A stretch of 64,000 nucleotides of DNA, taken from contig CANXME010000203.1 in NCBI GenBank assembly GCA_948144175.1, positions 60,736 to 124,735 on the forward strand, written 5' to 3'. Origin of the DNA: Closterium sp. NIES-65. Taxonomy: Eukaryota; Streptophyta; Zygnematophyceae; Desmidiales; Closteriaceae. How positions within the stretch are numbered: the stretch's first letter is position 1; each line of letters begins with the position of its first letter. This document shows positions 51,860-60,179 of the stretch, in pieces. Under the pieces are notes generated by a model. It saw only the letters and a list, made by a program, of their open reading frames with translations, was not told where the DNA came from and searched no databases. A program made the translations under genes and the position numbers.

Positions 51860-52490
51860 TGAAGTCCCAAAAATGCCGACGAGCGTTTAGGCGAGTACTC
51901 GACTCAGGATGCCATGTCTTTGAGCACCTTCAACAAGGCGCAAATGGCCTCCACCTTCAGTCCTGCCTGCACTGCCAAGTTGTCCACATGTGAGACACAC
52001 ATGCAAACCATAGCACCACAGGCATGGATTTCGGAGGTAGTGGTGCATGGTCTTTGGTTGACGTGGCGTGGGAGATTACTAGAACTCCGAGTGACCCCAC
52101 TCAACCCCCACACCGCCGTTCGCGGCCTGCCACCCCGATATCACCCCCACACCATACACACTCATACCTGAAGTGCAGGCGGGAGTTGAAGAAAGCTTGA
52201 CCACCACCCTCCTCCGACAGCCATCTGTACGCGGTGATATTGGCTGAGGCGTTGTCTGTGGTGAGGCCCAGACAACACCCCTCCAACCCCCACATCACCA
52301 CCGTGTCCTCCACGATTTGCGCGATCTGTGCTATGCCATGGCGACCCGGTAGCTCGCGAAACTCGAGCAGTGCCTCGCGTAGCTGAAACGACTCGTCGAT
52401 CTAGTGACCTGTCACAACTAACCAAGCTTTCCCATTGGGCGCAATCCAAATGTCAATAGTGTACGACACCTTGCATCCCAACTCCCCCTC
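51860..52490 (-). pseudogene. hAT transposase, DDE core N-terminal part
   Basis: Sense order: VSYTIDIWIAPNGKAWLVVT (first catalytic Asp in IDIW), GH-stop-IDESFQLREALLEF, AQIVEDTVVMWGLEGC, LGLTTDNASANI (second Asp in TTDNA) and, in a separate stretch from 52095, CVSHVDNLAVQAGLKV, the Cys/His-Asn-Leu block typical of hAT. TAG interrupts GH-x-ID. An intron-like segment with GT near 52140 separates the last two blocks. Confidence 0.87.
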
Positions 52491-52816
52491 CTTCCCCTAC
52501 AGCTCCGCCTTGGCTGCATGCCGAGCGGCCGCTGAAAACGCCACCGTGTCGCATGCCACTGTCCAGCACGAAGGTATGAAGCTCTTCTGCCCGCACTGCT
52601 GGTTGCACAGGATCAAAAGCTCGCGAAACTGGTGGGGTGGGTGGAGGGAGATCATACAACGAGCATGCGTTGAGTCTCGCTTAATAGTTACGAATGCCCG
52701 ACCCAACCCAGCCCAACACCCTCCCCTCAACATCATGCGCTCGTCGTCTCTACAAAACTTGCAAACTGTCACGTCCGAGCCAACCAACCAGACCACACCA
52801 GCCACGCCCAGCAGCC
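52491..52816 (-). pseudogene. hAT transposase linker region with probable intron
   Basis: Between the BED-finger exon and the DDE core. Sense GTAAGGG directly after GAGGAG near 52830 looks like a splice donor. Open frames here (CKFCRDDERM; FRELLILCNQQCGQKSFIPS) are short and do not settle the exon structure. Confidence 0.55.
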
Positions 52817-53329
52817 CTATACCCTTACCTCCTCAGCCTCCACAATTTTGATGGGTAGGTCACAGGTTACCCCCAGCTTGGCGATCGCTTGACGAAGCTC
52901 CACTTCTGACAGCTTCTTCGACATGTAGCTCTTGATCCCAGCCTCGCATGACCCTGCCGCCCCTCGCCCCTCTGCCTTCCCTCCCTTCTTTGGGATGTTT
53001 GGCCAGCTTTCTGCATGTGGCCAATAATACACGTAGCCATCAGGCACTCCGACGTAACCCCCCCTCGGAAACGTCTCGCCCGGCAGTTGCAGATGTGGAT
53101 TGTGGAAACGGTGGAACCACACATCCATATGAGCAGTGTGGTAGCTCTCAACGTGGCGCTCGCCTGGTGTAGGTGTAGAGCTCTTCCACGAAATCCGATT
53201 TGTGCAAATCTTGCATTGCCGTTTCTCGTCGGTCCCCAAAGGCCCAAACATCTGAACTTGCCACCTCGGCTTCTTCCTCCCCTTGCCACTCCCCTTGCTG
53301 CTCTCTTGCTCTCCCTCCTTGTCAAGAAA
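52817..53329 (-). pseudogene. hAT transposase BED-type zinc finger region
   Basis: Sense MFGPLGTDEKRQCKICTNR, then ERHVESYH: a C-X2-C...H-X4-H BED-like finger that binds DNA. It is followed by HHRFHNPHLQLPG-like linker and MSKKLSEVELRQAIAKLGV. It lies in the same frame as the acidic N-terminus, separated by TAG at 53330-53332. Confidence 0.82.
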
Positions 53330-54001
53330 CTATAGAAAAACCACGCCCTCGCTCAAATCCACCCCTTTGAAGGTGCAAGGATACGCTCGGGTCCGCAGCT
53401 TCTCGGGTTTCTTCTTCCTGTTCCCAATTAACGGCCTCTTTCGCCCAACCTTAACACCGCCACCGCCACGCACTGGCTGTCTACCCACATGCTGAGATGC
53501 CTCCTTTGCGGCAGCCGCGGCAACCCCTCCTCCCTCACCAACCCCCTCCTCCACCCCCTCAGGTTCCAACCCTTCCATCTCCTCGTCTTCATCTCCTCCT
53601 CCGTCCCCAGCACCGCCATGCGTCCGGGGTGTCCACCCCGGCTCACTATCATCACCGCTCCCCTCCTCGTCCTCCTCCTCCTCCTCTCCCTCCCCCTCAT
53701 CATCCCCCTCATCGTCCCCCTCATCGTCCCCCTCCTCCTCCTCCTCCTCGTCTGCCACACTATCAGTCTGAGTGGTGGTGCGCGTGTGCCCAGAAGTACG
53801 GGGTCGAGTACCCGAGTAACGGAACGAACGATGGGTTGACGGCACCGGCATGGACAGTAGCCCACCGACGAAACAAGCACCCACTCCTCCAGGGCCGTCA
53901 CCTACTCGACCCTGCATAGGACGTGGTGCAGACGATGGAGCAGAGGCCTGACTTCCACCGCGACCACCCCGCCCTGCACTAACTTGTTGGTGGGTGGACA
54001 T
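53330..54001 (-). pseudogene. hAT transposase acidic N-terminus
   Basis: Starts with a genuine ATG at 54001 (MSTHQQVSAGRGGRGGSQAS). After a Ser/Thr/Arg-rich part comes a long acidic run (DDEGDDEGDDEGEGEEEEED), encoded by CTC/TCC-type triplets at about 53650-53760. A basic stretch VGRKRPLIGNRKKKPEKLR, likely a nuclear localisation signal, follows. It ends at TAG after GVVFL and continues in frame into the BED region. Confidence 0.8.
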
Positions 54002-54359
54002 TTCCGCGACCGCCGAAATAACCTACACCCTCTCTAGAACGGTAACGCGGCAAGGAGGTGTGGGGAGGGGAATGTCACATTGATACTAAACCTAACGCCC
54101 TAAACCACTTTAACGGTGGAAACCCAAATGGAATCCCGCCCCTTCAACTTACGAGTTTGGAGTAGGTGCTACGTTCTATTGGAAAACATCGAAATCACTT
54201 GATAGCCTAAACGCCATAGTTGAACAAATTTAAGCACTATGCTACTACTAGAAGGTGTGGGTGTGGTTTGTGATAGTGGGGTGGACGGGCTGGTGGGAAC
54301 GACATGGTGGCTACGCTCAACAAAATGAGCCACAATTGAATGGGCCGCGAACCTAAATT
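54002..54359. other. hAT 5' region, no gene seen
   Basis: Presumed promoter and 5' UTR of the transposase. No coding block recognised. Confidence 0.5.
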
Positions 54360-54581
54360 AGGTCGCGGCCTTTTCGTCGACGAACATCTGAGGTGTTCGT
54401 CGATGTGCGTGTCGAACACAAAACATGTTCGACACTTCGCGGCCGGCTAACACCAAACATGTTCGGGCGAACACGCACATGTTCGAACCCAACATTTTTT
54501 GGCAAAAAAAAATCCCGTTCTGTTCGACCCGAACATGTTAGAGTCGAACCGAACGGGTGTTCGGCAAAATGCTCATCCCTA
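54360..54581. repeat. hAT right terminus: TIR and subterminal TTCG motifs
   Basis: Dense ATGTTCG, GTTCGGGCGAAC and GTGTTCGG motifs in both orientations, ending GCTCATCCCTA. Mirrors the left end and is followed by TSD CGAGTGAC (54582-54589). Confidence 0.85.
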
Positions 54582-54589
54582 CGAGTGAC

Positions 54590-54931
54590 CATCCTGAGAG
54601 CCGGCCTGAAGGGAGTCATGCCGCACTGCCGACAATCATCTCCGAACAGAGCAATGCTACGCCCCTCAATCCGCTCGCTTTGAAGCTGCTGCATTTCGTT
54701 CGGCACGTGAATGGTGGAATGGGAATGGCGGAACGTGACATCAACGGCCTGCTTCAGCTCGTGGTAGAGCCCGGCCTTGCGCCTCTTGTGACCTCGGAGC
54801 TCCGGAATTGTAAGGATCTGGAGCGGTTCGAGATGGAGCGCTTGGTAGGGCTCAATCGCGGATGGTCGGTGGCGACCTTCGAGATTGCCGGTCATCCACC
54901 ACAACGCTTGCTCTTCCAAAACTCAGCTCGG
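54590..54931 (+). pseudogene. Plavaka-like transposase exon, N-terminal domain
   Basis: Continues the frame of 27302-27576 across the hAT target site: AAVT, SDHPESRPEGSHAALPTI, NPLALKLLHFVRHVNGGMG, ERDINGLLQLV, WSVATFEIAGHPPQRLLFQN. The last part matches the position where Plavaka proteins read a 'Y-R-D-P' style block. It ends CGG before GTAAGC. The intron 54932-55080 rejoins in phase to GCATTCGCTGAAATG. Confidence 0.75.
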
Positions 54932-55080
54932 GTAAGCCGACTCTGAATTCTTGGGTGTGAAATGCCGATGAGGCAAACAGGGTTTGTGTGTATGAAGTTA
55001 TCCTTGTATTAACCGTACACCCACCTACACCGCCACTAACCATGCCCCTCCTCTCACCTGCGTTCGCCACCATAAACCAG

Positions 55081-55275
55081 GCATTCGCTGAAATGTTTGG
55101 GCATCCCAACAACGCGCCTGGCTTCAAGCTCAAGGCGCATGTTGATGAGGACCCTGACACATGCGGCCGTCGCTATACCACACCTGAAACATGAACGTGG
55201 TGGAATGATGCCCAGGCAAGGAAATACCACGTTGCCACCACAAACCCAATCCTTGCTCATGCCTCCATCGTTGCG
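55081..55275 (+). pseudogene. Plavaka-like transposase exon (linker before DDE)
   Basis: AFAEMFGHPNNAPGFKLKAH, VDEDPDTCGRRYTTPET, then TGA (55192-55194), then TWWNDAQARKYHVATTNPI. The TWWNDAQ block corresponds to the conserved Trp-rich step before the catalytic domain in Plavaka proteins. The donor near 55270 is uncertain. Confidence 0.72.
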
Positions 55276-55341
55276 CTGATGTGTCTAGAAAATCTTGAGT
55301 GTTTGATCATATGTCTGTTGCCACTTTGTCGTGCATTGCAG

Positions 55342-55607
55342 GATCACTTCGGATGGTCCGAAGTTGTGGGGGGGATCATCCTATATTCGGATGTGATGCA
55401 CATGAGCAACAACGGCCGGAAGAAGGCGTGGCCGCTCATGATGATGCTGGCCAACATCTCCTAGGCCAAGCGATGGGAGAAAGCCGGTCACACGCTACTT
55501 GCCCTCCTTCCTATCCCCCCGTCTGCAATTTCTACCGTGGAGAAGGTGATGCTCTTCCAGCGATGCGTCTTCACCGTGCTGCAGCCGCTTCTTGATGGCA
55601 TGGAAAG
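55342..55607 (+). pseudogene. Plavaka-like transposase exon with first catalytic Asp
   Basis: DHFGWSEVVGGIILYSDVMH, NNGRKKAWPLMMMLANIS, TAG (55462-55464), AKRWEKAGHTLLALLP. The block LYSD...KKAWP...ANI corresponds to 'SDKTQ...K.AYP...GNI' of Plavaka transposases, with the Asp catalytic. The exon ends AG before GTCCGT. The intron 55608-55761 rejoins in phase (GAA AG|C GGG). Confidence 0.82.
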
Positions 55608-55761
55608 GTCCGTACTCGGTTTGCATCTTGCTGTGTCATCACCCAATCACATGCATAGTATGCAAAGCGTCTCTATATGTAGCATGCCCCTTTGCCCCTC
55701 CTCGTTCCTCCCTAAAGCCCGTCCTCCGAATTCCTGACGCCACTCTACCTATTCCTTGCAG

Positions 55762-55912
55762 CGGGTTCCGTCTCAGGGACCCTTTCGGTGATTGGCAAAC
55801 CGTGCGGCCCCTTCTGTACGCCTGGGTGTGTGACTACCCCGAGAGCAGCAAGATCAGTTGCACACTCTCGCATGGACCGCGGATGCCACGCAGCATATGC
55901 TATGCTGCAAGA
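55762..55912 (+). pseudogene. Plavaka-like transposase exon (DYPE block)
   Basis: GFRLRDPFGDWQTVRPLLYA then WVCDYPESSKISCTLSHGPR. The 'DYPE' block after a hydrophobic helix is a recognised Plavaka signature. The donor GTGAGG at 55913 and acceptor at 56033 keep phase. Confidence 0.82.
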
Positions 55913-56033
55913 GTGAGGTTACGTGTCATGTGCACGCATTCAAATACATTGTCGTTTGAGGGTCTCCTAATAGAACCCATATAGTTACCACCCTTACGTT
56001 TGTATCCCATCCCTCACCCCCGTGCTACACCAG

Positions 56034-56168
56034 GAGCATCTGGTTGCTGTTTAGGCACGGAACACGCCGCGCACGCCTGAACAGCAGCAATGGATCGTTA
56101 ACGTGGCGGCTGGGACGACAACTAGCCAGGACAACCCTTGCAAGTCCTACTCTACCTACCCTGTTGAG
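56034..56168 (+). pseudogene. Plavaka-like transposase exon (RTPEQQ block)
   Basis: EHLVAV, TAG (56052-56054), ARNTPRTPEQQQWIVNVAAG, SYSTYPVE, then GTGAGT. The intron 56169-56332 rejoins in phase 0. Confidence 0.72.
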
Positions 56169-56332
56169 GTGAGTGACCTCTCCGCGGCTACTGTGTAGTC
56201 TATGCACTGTTCACTGTCATGAATTGCCTATGTGCTCTGCCCCATTGAACTCACCCCACATGTGGTTTAGGTTAGCTATCCACTCTCACAAGTACATTTC
56301 TCCTACATTCCGAACCACATCCCCATTTCCAG

Positions 56333-56490
56333 TGCGTGCTCTGGAAGTGGGATGTCCCAGGGACCGCGTAGGGCAACCCCTACCTCGTAGTCATGCCTGG
56401 CATCATGCACCAGGCGGACCTGAGCATCATGAGCCACATTGTGGCTGTTGTGCGCAAGATGAAGAAGCGGTGTGTGAAGCAGATGGACAG
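56333..56490 (+). pseudogene. Plavaka-like transposase exon with MHQ catalytic block
   Basis: CVLWKWDVPGTA, TAG (56369-56371), GNPYLVVMPGIMHQADLSIM then SHIVAVVRKMKKRC. The 'PD.(L/M)HQ' step of the family appears here as PGIMHQ, with Gly where Asp is usual. The exon ends at a consensus donor CAG|GTCAGT. Confidence 0.8.
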
Positions 56491-56589
56491 GTCAGTGTTT
56501 TAGGGATTCGATTTGTTGCTCTTGGTCACATTTACTCAAAGCATAAGTACTGTCCTCCTACTGACATGTTTCTGCCCTTGTGCCACCGT

Positions 56590-56725
56590 TGAAATAATGT
56601 GTATGGGCAAGCGCCTGTCACTCATTCGCGACCACACACACCTGAATCACATGCGCCTGCCGGAGAGCGCCTACTTTGAGAACGAAGCATGTGTCGCGGC
56701 CTATGAGCACGGGGCCGTCATGCAG
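56590..56725 (+). pseudogene. Plavaka-like transposase exon
   Basis: KRLSLIRDHTHLNHMRLPES then AYFENEACVAAYEHGAVMQ. The upstream splice is not resolved. Downstream the expected GT is AT, possibly a lost donor. Confidence 0.62.
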
Positions 56726-56954
56726 ATATGAAAGCCTTGAATGTTGTCGTCTTGTGCAATAGGCTACACCCGATACTCACAGCAACCCGAATCCATGTTA
56801 AACCCACACACCCTGCCCCCTGCCCCCTCCTCCATTCCCTGTTGCTTGTCCTGACCGCCCCTCAACGAGTCTGCTCATGCTGCAACTCTTTGTCCCTACT
56901 CCTCACACCATCTGTTCTCACCCTCCTCTTTGTTGCTATCCACAAACTTTGAAG
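56726..56954. other. Probable intron of Plavaka-like gene
   Basis: Pyrimidine-rich sequence ending TTTGAAG before the next exon. No coding block. Confidence 0.55.
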
Positions 56955-57097
56955 GTCATGGTGTTTATTTTTGCCAACCTACTTTGCCAGCCCCAGATGG
57001 ATGTCGTTCGTGCCTATCTTGGCTGGTACCTCTTGTGCTCCCAGCCACAGGGGCACACTGAGCGGTCCCTCCGGGAGCTGAAGAAGATGACCTCCCG
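56955..57097 (+). pseudogene. Plavaka-like transposase exon
   Basis: VMVFIFANLLCQPQMDVVRA, YLGWYLLCSQPQGHTERSL, RELKKMTSR. It corresponds to the helical 'L.Y.A....HT..TL' region of the family. The intron 57098-57290 rejoins in phase (CG|G CCC GTT GAG). Confidence 0.78.
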
Positions 57098-57290
57098 GTA
57101 CTAATACCACGCATGTAAACCCCTATGCATGGGATGAATGCTTGGCTACTGTAAATGTGCTCTTGTAGGAGGCAATCTTGTGTGGATGTTGTTGCTAAAC
57201 CTTGATAGGAAAGGATCAAGAATAGGAAAGCCATATGAATAAGTAGACTCTGATATGATTGCATGTGTTATCGTCTCCCACTCCCATCAG

Positions 57291-57726
57291 GCCCGTTGAG
57301 CAGTTGCAGGCTGCCTTTCCAAAGCAGCCATCCTCTTGGTGCCTTGTGAAAACACATCTCATGTCGCACTACATCGACTCCATTCATCGTGCGGGTCATG
57401 TGACTGAATTTAGCACCAGCATGTTAGAGCACTTGCATGGACCGTTGGTAAAGAGGATCTACCGTCGGTCCAACAAGCGCAATGTAGATGGGCAAATCAT
57501 GAAGTTCCATGCTAGGCGCATTCCGGATGTGGTGCCGGTGGATGATCCGGCTGGCCGGGGCACACGGACTCTTATCAAGGAGTCATGCTTCCTCCTTGTG
57601 GAGTTACCACAAAAACCCACCTCCACCAACTGGTTTGCAAGGAAGTGGGCCAAGCAACACCCTAGTGCCGAAGCTGCCCTCAAGGATGCGCTTATACGTT
57701 ATGCAAGATGCGTCACCAAGATTCGA
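57291..57726 (+). pseudogene. Plavaka-like transposase exon with HYIDSI / ERLH-like block
   Basis: This is the clearest family match: KTHLMSHYIDSIHRAGH, EFSTSMLEHLHGPLVKRIYR and SNKRNVDGQIMKFHARR. It parallels 'K.H...HY...I...G....(N/S)TE..E.LH...(K)..YR.(S/T)N' of Plavaka transposases, with the Glu before LH catalytic. 435 bases are open after the split first codon. It ends CGA before GTAAGT. Confidence 0.87.
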
Positions 57727-57806
57727 GTAAGTAGTTGAAAGTTTATGCAATCAACCATCATTTGGTTGGCTCGTATCATACATGACTAACATCAATTGTT
57801 ATGTAG

Positions 57807-58196
57807 GCCCATGCATTGACGACAATCCCTGCAGCAGACGACGCCAGCTTCTCAAGAGTTTCTCACTTCGTTCGAGCGCCCCCTGACTATTTTGAGAGGC
57901 CATTGTAGTCGGATGTTGCAGTGGAGGGTGTAAGGTATGGTCGGAGAGAGGAGTGGTATGCAAGGTTGCTTCTGTTGTTCCATACAAAAATACGTGGAGA
58001 GAGGGAGGAGTTGGCTTACGTTAGACATTGGAATGCAAGTGGAGATGATGTTGCAACAGGATGCCTTCGCCTCAAGTGGACGACAGGAATGTACGCGTAC
58101 TCCGTGATTCCGATTGAAGCGCTACTCCGCCACGTCCATGTGGTGAAGGCATTCCATCTGGACAGTACCTATCTCCTTAATAAGTTTCAGATGTGA
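57807..58196 (+). pseudogene. Plavaka-like transposase C-terminal exon
   Basis: AHALTTIPAADDASFSRVSH, YFERPL, TAG (57907-57909), VEGVRYGRREEWYARLLLLF, ELAYVRHWNA, MYAYSVIPIEALLRHVHVVK, STYLLNKFQM, ending at TGA. The 'LAYV.(H/W)...MY.(V/Y)S..P...(I/L)(L/R)R.VHL' pattern is the conserved Plavaka tail. The intron 57727-57806 (80 bp) rejoins in phase. Confidence 0.85.
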
Positions 58197-58422
58197 TGCA
58201 TTTATCTTGTAAAATAGCCAGCTTAGTTATCCAGCAGTCATTTTACAGGGTAACAAATTTGGCACGCTCCAAATAGACGAAAATGTACCGGAGTCGCAAA
58301 TTGGATTTCGACTCCGACAAACAAACGCGGTCGGATTTCATCCCGTGATTGGTCGCGATTTTGTTTCGGAACTTTGCCAACCAAAACAACTGAACAGTAC
58401 CCCCCTTCGAACCCCCTTCAAA
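58197..58422. other. 3' flank of the Plavaka-like gene
   Basis: No gene. It contains a hairpin GGAGTCG...CGACTCC (58293-58317). The terminal inverted repeat of the Plavaka element was not identified. Confidence 0.5.
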
Positions 58423-58736
58423 GGTCAGAACTATGCTCTAGGTTGTAATGGGGCACTCTTTATGGGGTACAGCCCAATTAGGTTTTGCCATACAAACCCT
58501 GTACTGCTATCATTCTAGTCATTCATTCTTCCTACATTCTGACATGGTTTCAGAGCAGGTTCCCTAGTGGGAACGTTTTTTTAGGGCCCACCACGATAAC
58601 AATATTTTTCGTGCCCTGCTCAAAGCGCGCCTCGCGCCTGCCTCACCTGCACCGTCGCGCGCCCTGCTTTATTGCCGCCCGTAGAGGCCCTGCCCTCCCG
58701 GCCTGTCGCAGCTCTGCCCTAGAAGCTCGTTGTGGC
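58423..58736 (+). mobile_element. Copia-G: copia LTR, PBS and leader start
   Basis: An LTR of about 122 bp (58423-58544, ...TACATTCTGACA) lacks the first T of TGTCAG. It is followed by PBS TGGTTTCAGAGCAGGTTCC, hairpin GTTCCC(TAGT)GGGAAC and TTAGGGCCCACCAC. The leader is then cut by Copia-F. Whether its body lies beyond the window is unknown. Confidence 0.82.
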
Positions 58737-58873
58737 TGTCAAGCTATAATTCTATAATTTGTGTAGTTCTAGTCTAGGTTTTCTCCCTTATGTTGTTTTC
58801 TGCTTGCACTAGGGCTAGGTTTTGCATATATCTTGTTTGTACTTTTTGATTTACTCAATTTTACATTGTGACA
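58737..58873 (+). repeat. Copia-F 5' LTR (137 bp)
   Basis: TG...CA ends. It lacks the GTAGTGGGGTA core of the other copias but has a similar length and TGTCA start. Confidence 0.85.
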
Positions 58874-58895
58874 TGGTATAGAGCTAGGTTAACCC
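58874..58895 (+). promoter_or_regulatory. Copia-F primer-binding site and hairpin
   Basis: TGGTATAGAGCTAGGTT, with a hairpin GCTAGG(TTAAC)CCTAGC over its end. GGGCCCACC follows at about 58937. Confidence 0.78.
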
Positions 58896-59106
58896 TAGCG
58901 AGATTCTCCCCTTAGGAAAAATCACTCGACTATCATGGGCCCACCTAGTCGCGCCCCGTCCTAGACCGCCTGTAGCGCGCTTACCTTAGCCCCGTCACCT
59001 GTAGACCCCCCCCCCCGGTCGCCAGTCGCCCGTCGCCCGTTTCCCCCCGTCGATCGCGGCCGTTTCCTCTTTTTTTTTTCCTGTCGCCCATCACCCATCG
59101 CGGTTG

Positions 59107-59225
59107 TTCGTTAGCGGGCCCCACGGCCCTTCGTTAGCGGGCCCCGCGGCCCTTCGTTAGCGGGCTCCGCGGCCCTTCGTTCGTGGACCTCGAGGCTCCT
59201 TCGCTAGCGGCCCCCGCGGCCCCGT
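59107..59225. repeat. 23-bp repeat in the Copia-F leader
   Basis: TTCGTTAGCGGGCCCCGCGG-type units, about five copies. Confidence 0.85.
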
Positions 59226-59429
59226 AGTTAGTCGCACGCACGCACAGCAGCAGCCGCGCGCACGAGCGACCCGTCGCCCCACCTGTTTCCCACCGTCATA
59301 ACCGCCGCCCCACCTGTTAGACGCGGCCCCACCCGCTGCCTTACCCACCGCCCTGTCTGTTAGCCGTCGCCTCACCCGCGATCTGCCGCCCCACGAGCAG
59401 AAATTCACCGCCACACCAGAAATCGGACT

Positions 59430-59970
59430 GAACTGCACAGAACCGCACCCGCTGCCCCACCCGTTCCAGCCAGAGCTGCTGCTCCACCCGCTCTAGTCAC
59501 CTCACCCGAAATCAGCCTCCCCACCCGGTACTCTCCACCCCGCAGAACCGCACAGAACCGCACAGAACTGCGCAGAACCGCACTGAACTGCACAGAACCA
59601 CACAGAACCACACCCGCTGCCCCACCCTTTCCAGCCAGAGCTGCTGCCCCACCCGTTCTAGTCACCTCACCCGAAATCAGCCTCACCACCCGGTACTCTT
59701 CACCCCACGGACTGCACAGAACCGCACAGAACCGCGCAAAAACGCACTGGATTGCACAGAACCACACAGAACCGCACTCGCTGCCCCACCCGTTCCAGCT
59801 AGAGCTACTGCCCCACCTGTTCCTGTCACCTCACCCAGAATCAGCCGCCCCACCCGGTACTCTCCACCCCGCAGAACCACACAGAACCGCACAGAACCAT
59901 TCACAACCGCATAGAACCGCGCAAAACCGCACTGAATTGCACAGAACCGCACCAAACCGCACCCGCTGTC
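59430..59970. repeat. 165-bp tandem repeat, three copies (Copia-F leader)
   Basis: The block GCTGCCCCACCC...GAAATCAGCC...GGTACTC recurs at 59451, 59616 and 59780. Each is followed by runs of AGAACCGCAC. The spacing is 164-165 bp. Confidence 0.87.
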
Positions 59971-59979
59971 CCACCAGTA

Positions 59980-60175
59980 GCAGCAGTTTAGGCTGCCCCC
60001 AGCAAAACCAGAAGCAGCATAGGCTGCCCCAGCGCTCGAGCAGCAGCTTAGGCCACCGCCAGTGCACCATCAGCAGCTTAGGCTGCCCCCAGTGCACCAG
60101 CAGCAGCTTAGACTGCCCCCAGCAGAACGAACAGTAGCTTAGGCTGCCCCCAGCAGAACCAGCGGCAGCATAGGC
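59980..60175. repeat. About 30-bp CAGCAGCTTAGGCTGCCCCC repeat
   Basis: Roughly six degenerate copies with AGTGCACCAG or AGCAGAACC linkers immediately before the first coding sequence. Confidence 0.82.
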
Positions 60176-60179
60176 TCAC

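Larger units (their letters stand above)
29523..54581 (-). mobile_element. hAT transposon, split by Gypsy-2, TSD CGAGTGAC
   Basis: The ends are TAGGGATGATCA (29523) and, inverted, TAGGGATGAGCA (54581): 12-bp terminal inverted repeats with one mismatch. The right TSD is CGAGTGAC (54582-54589). The left TSD is the same eight bases split by element E (C at 27576, GAGTG, then AC at 29521-29522). Without Gypsy-2 the element is about 4.6 kb. It encodes a hAT transposase on the minus strand: acidic N-terminus, BED finger, DDE core, and C-terminal dimerisation domain. Confidence 0.92.
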
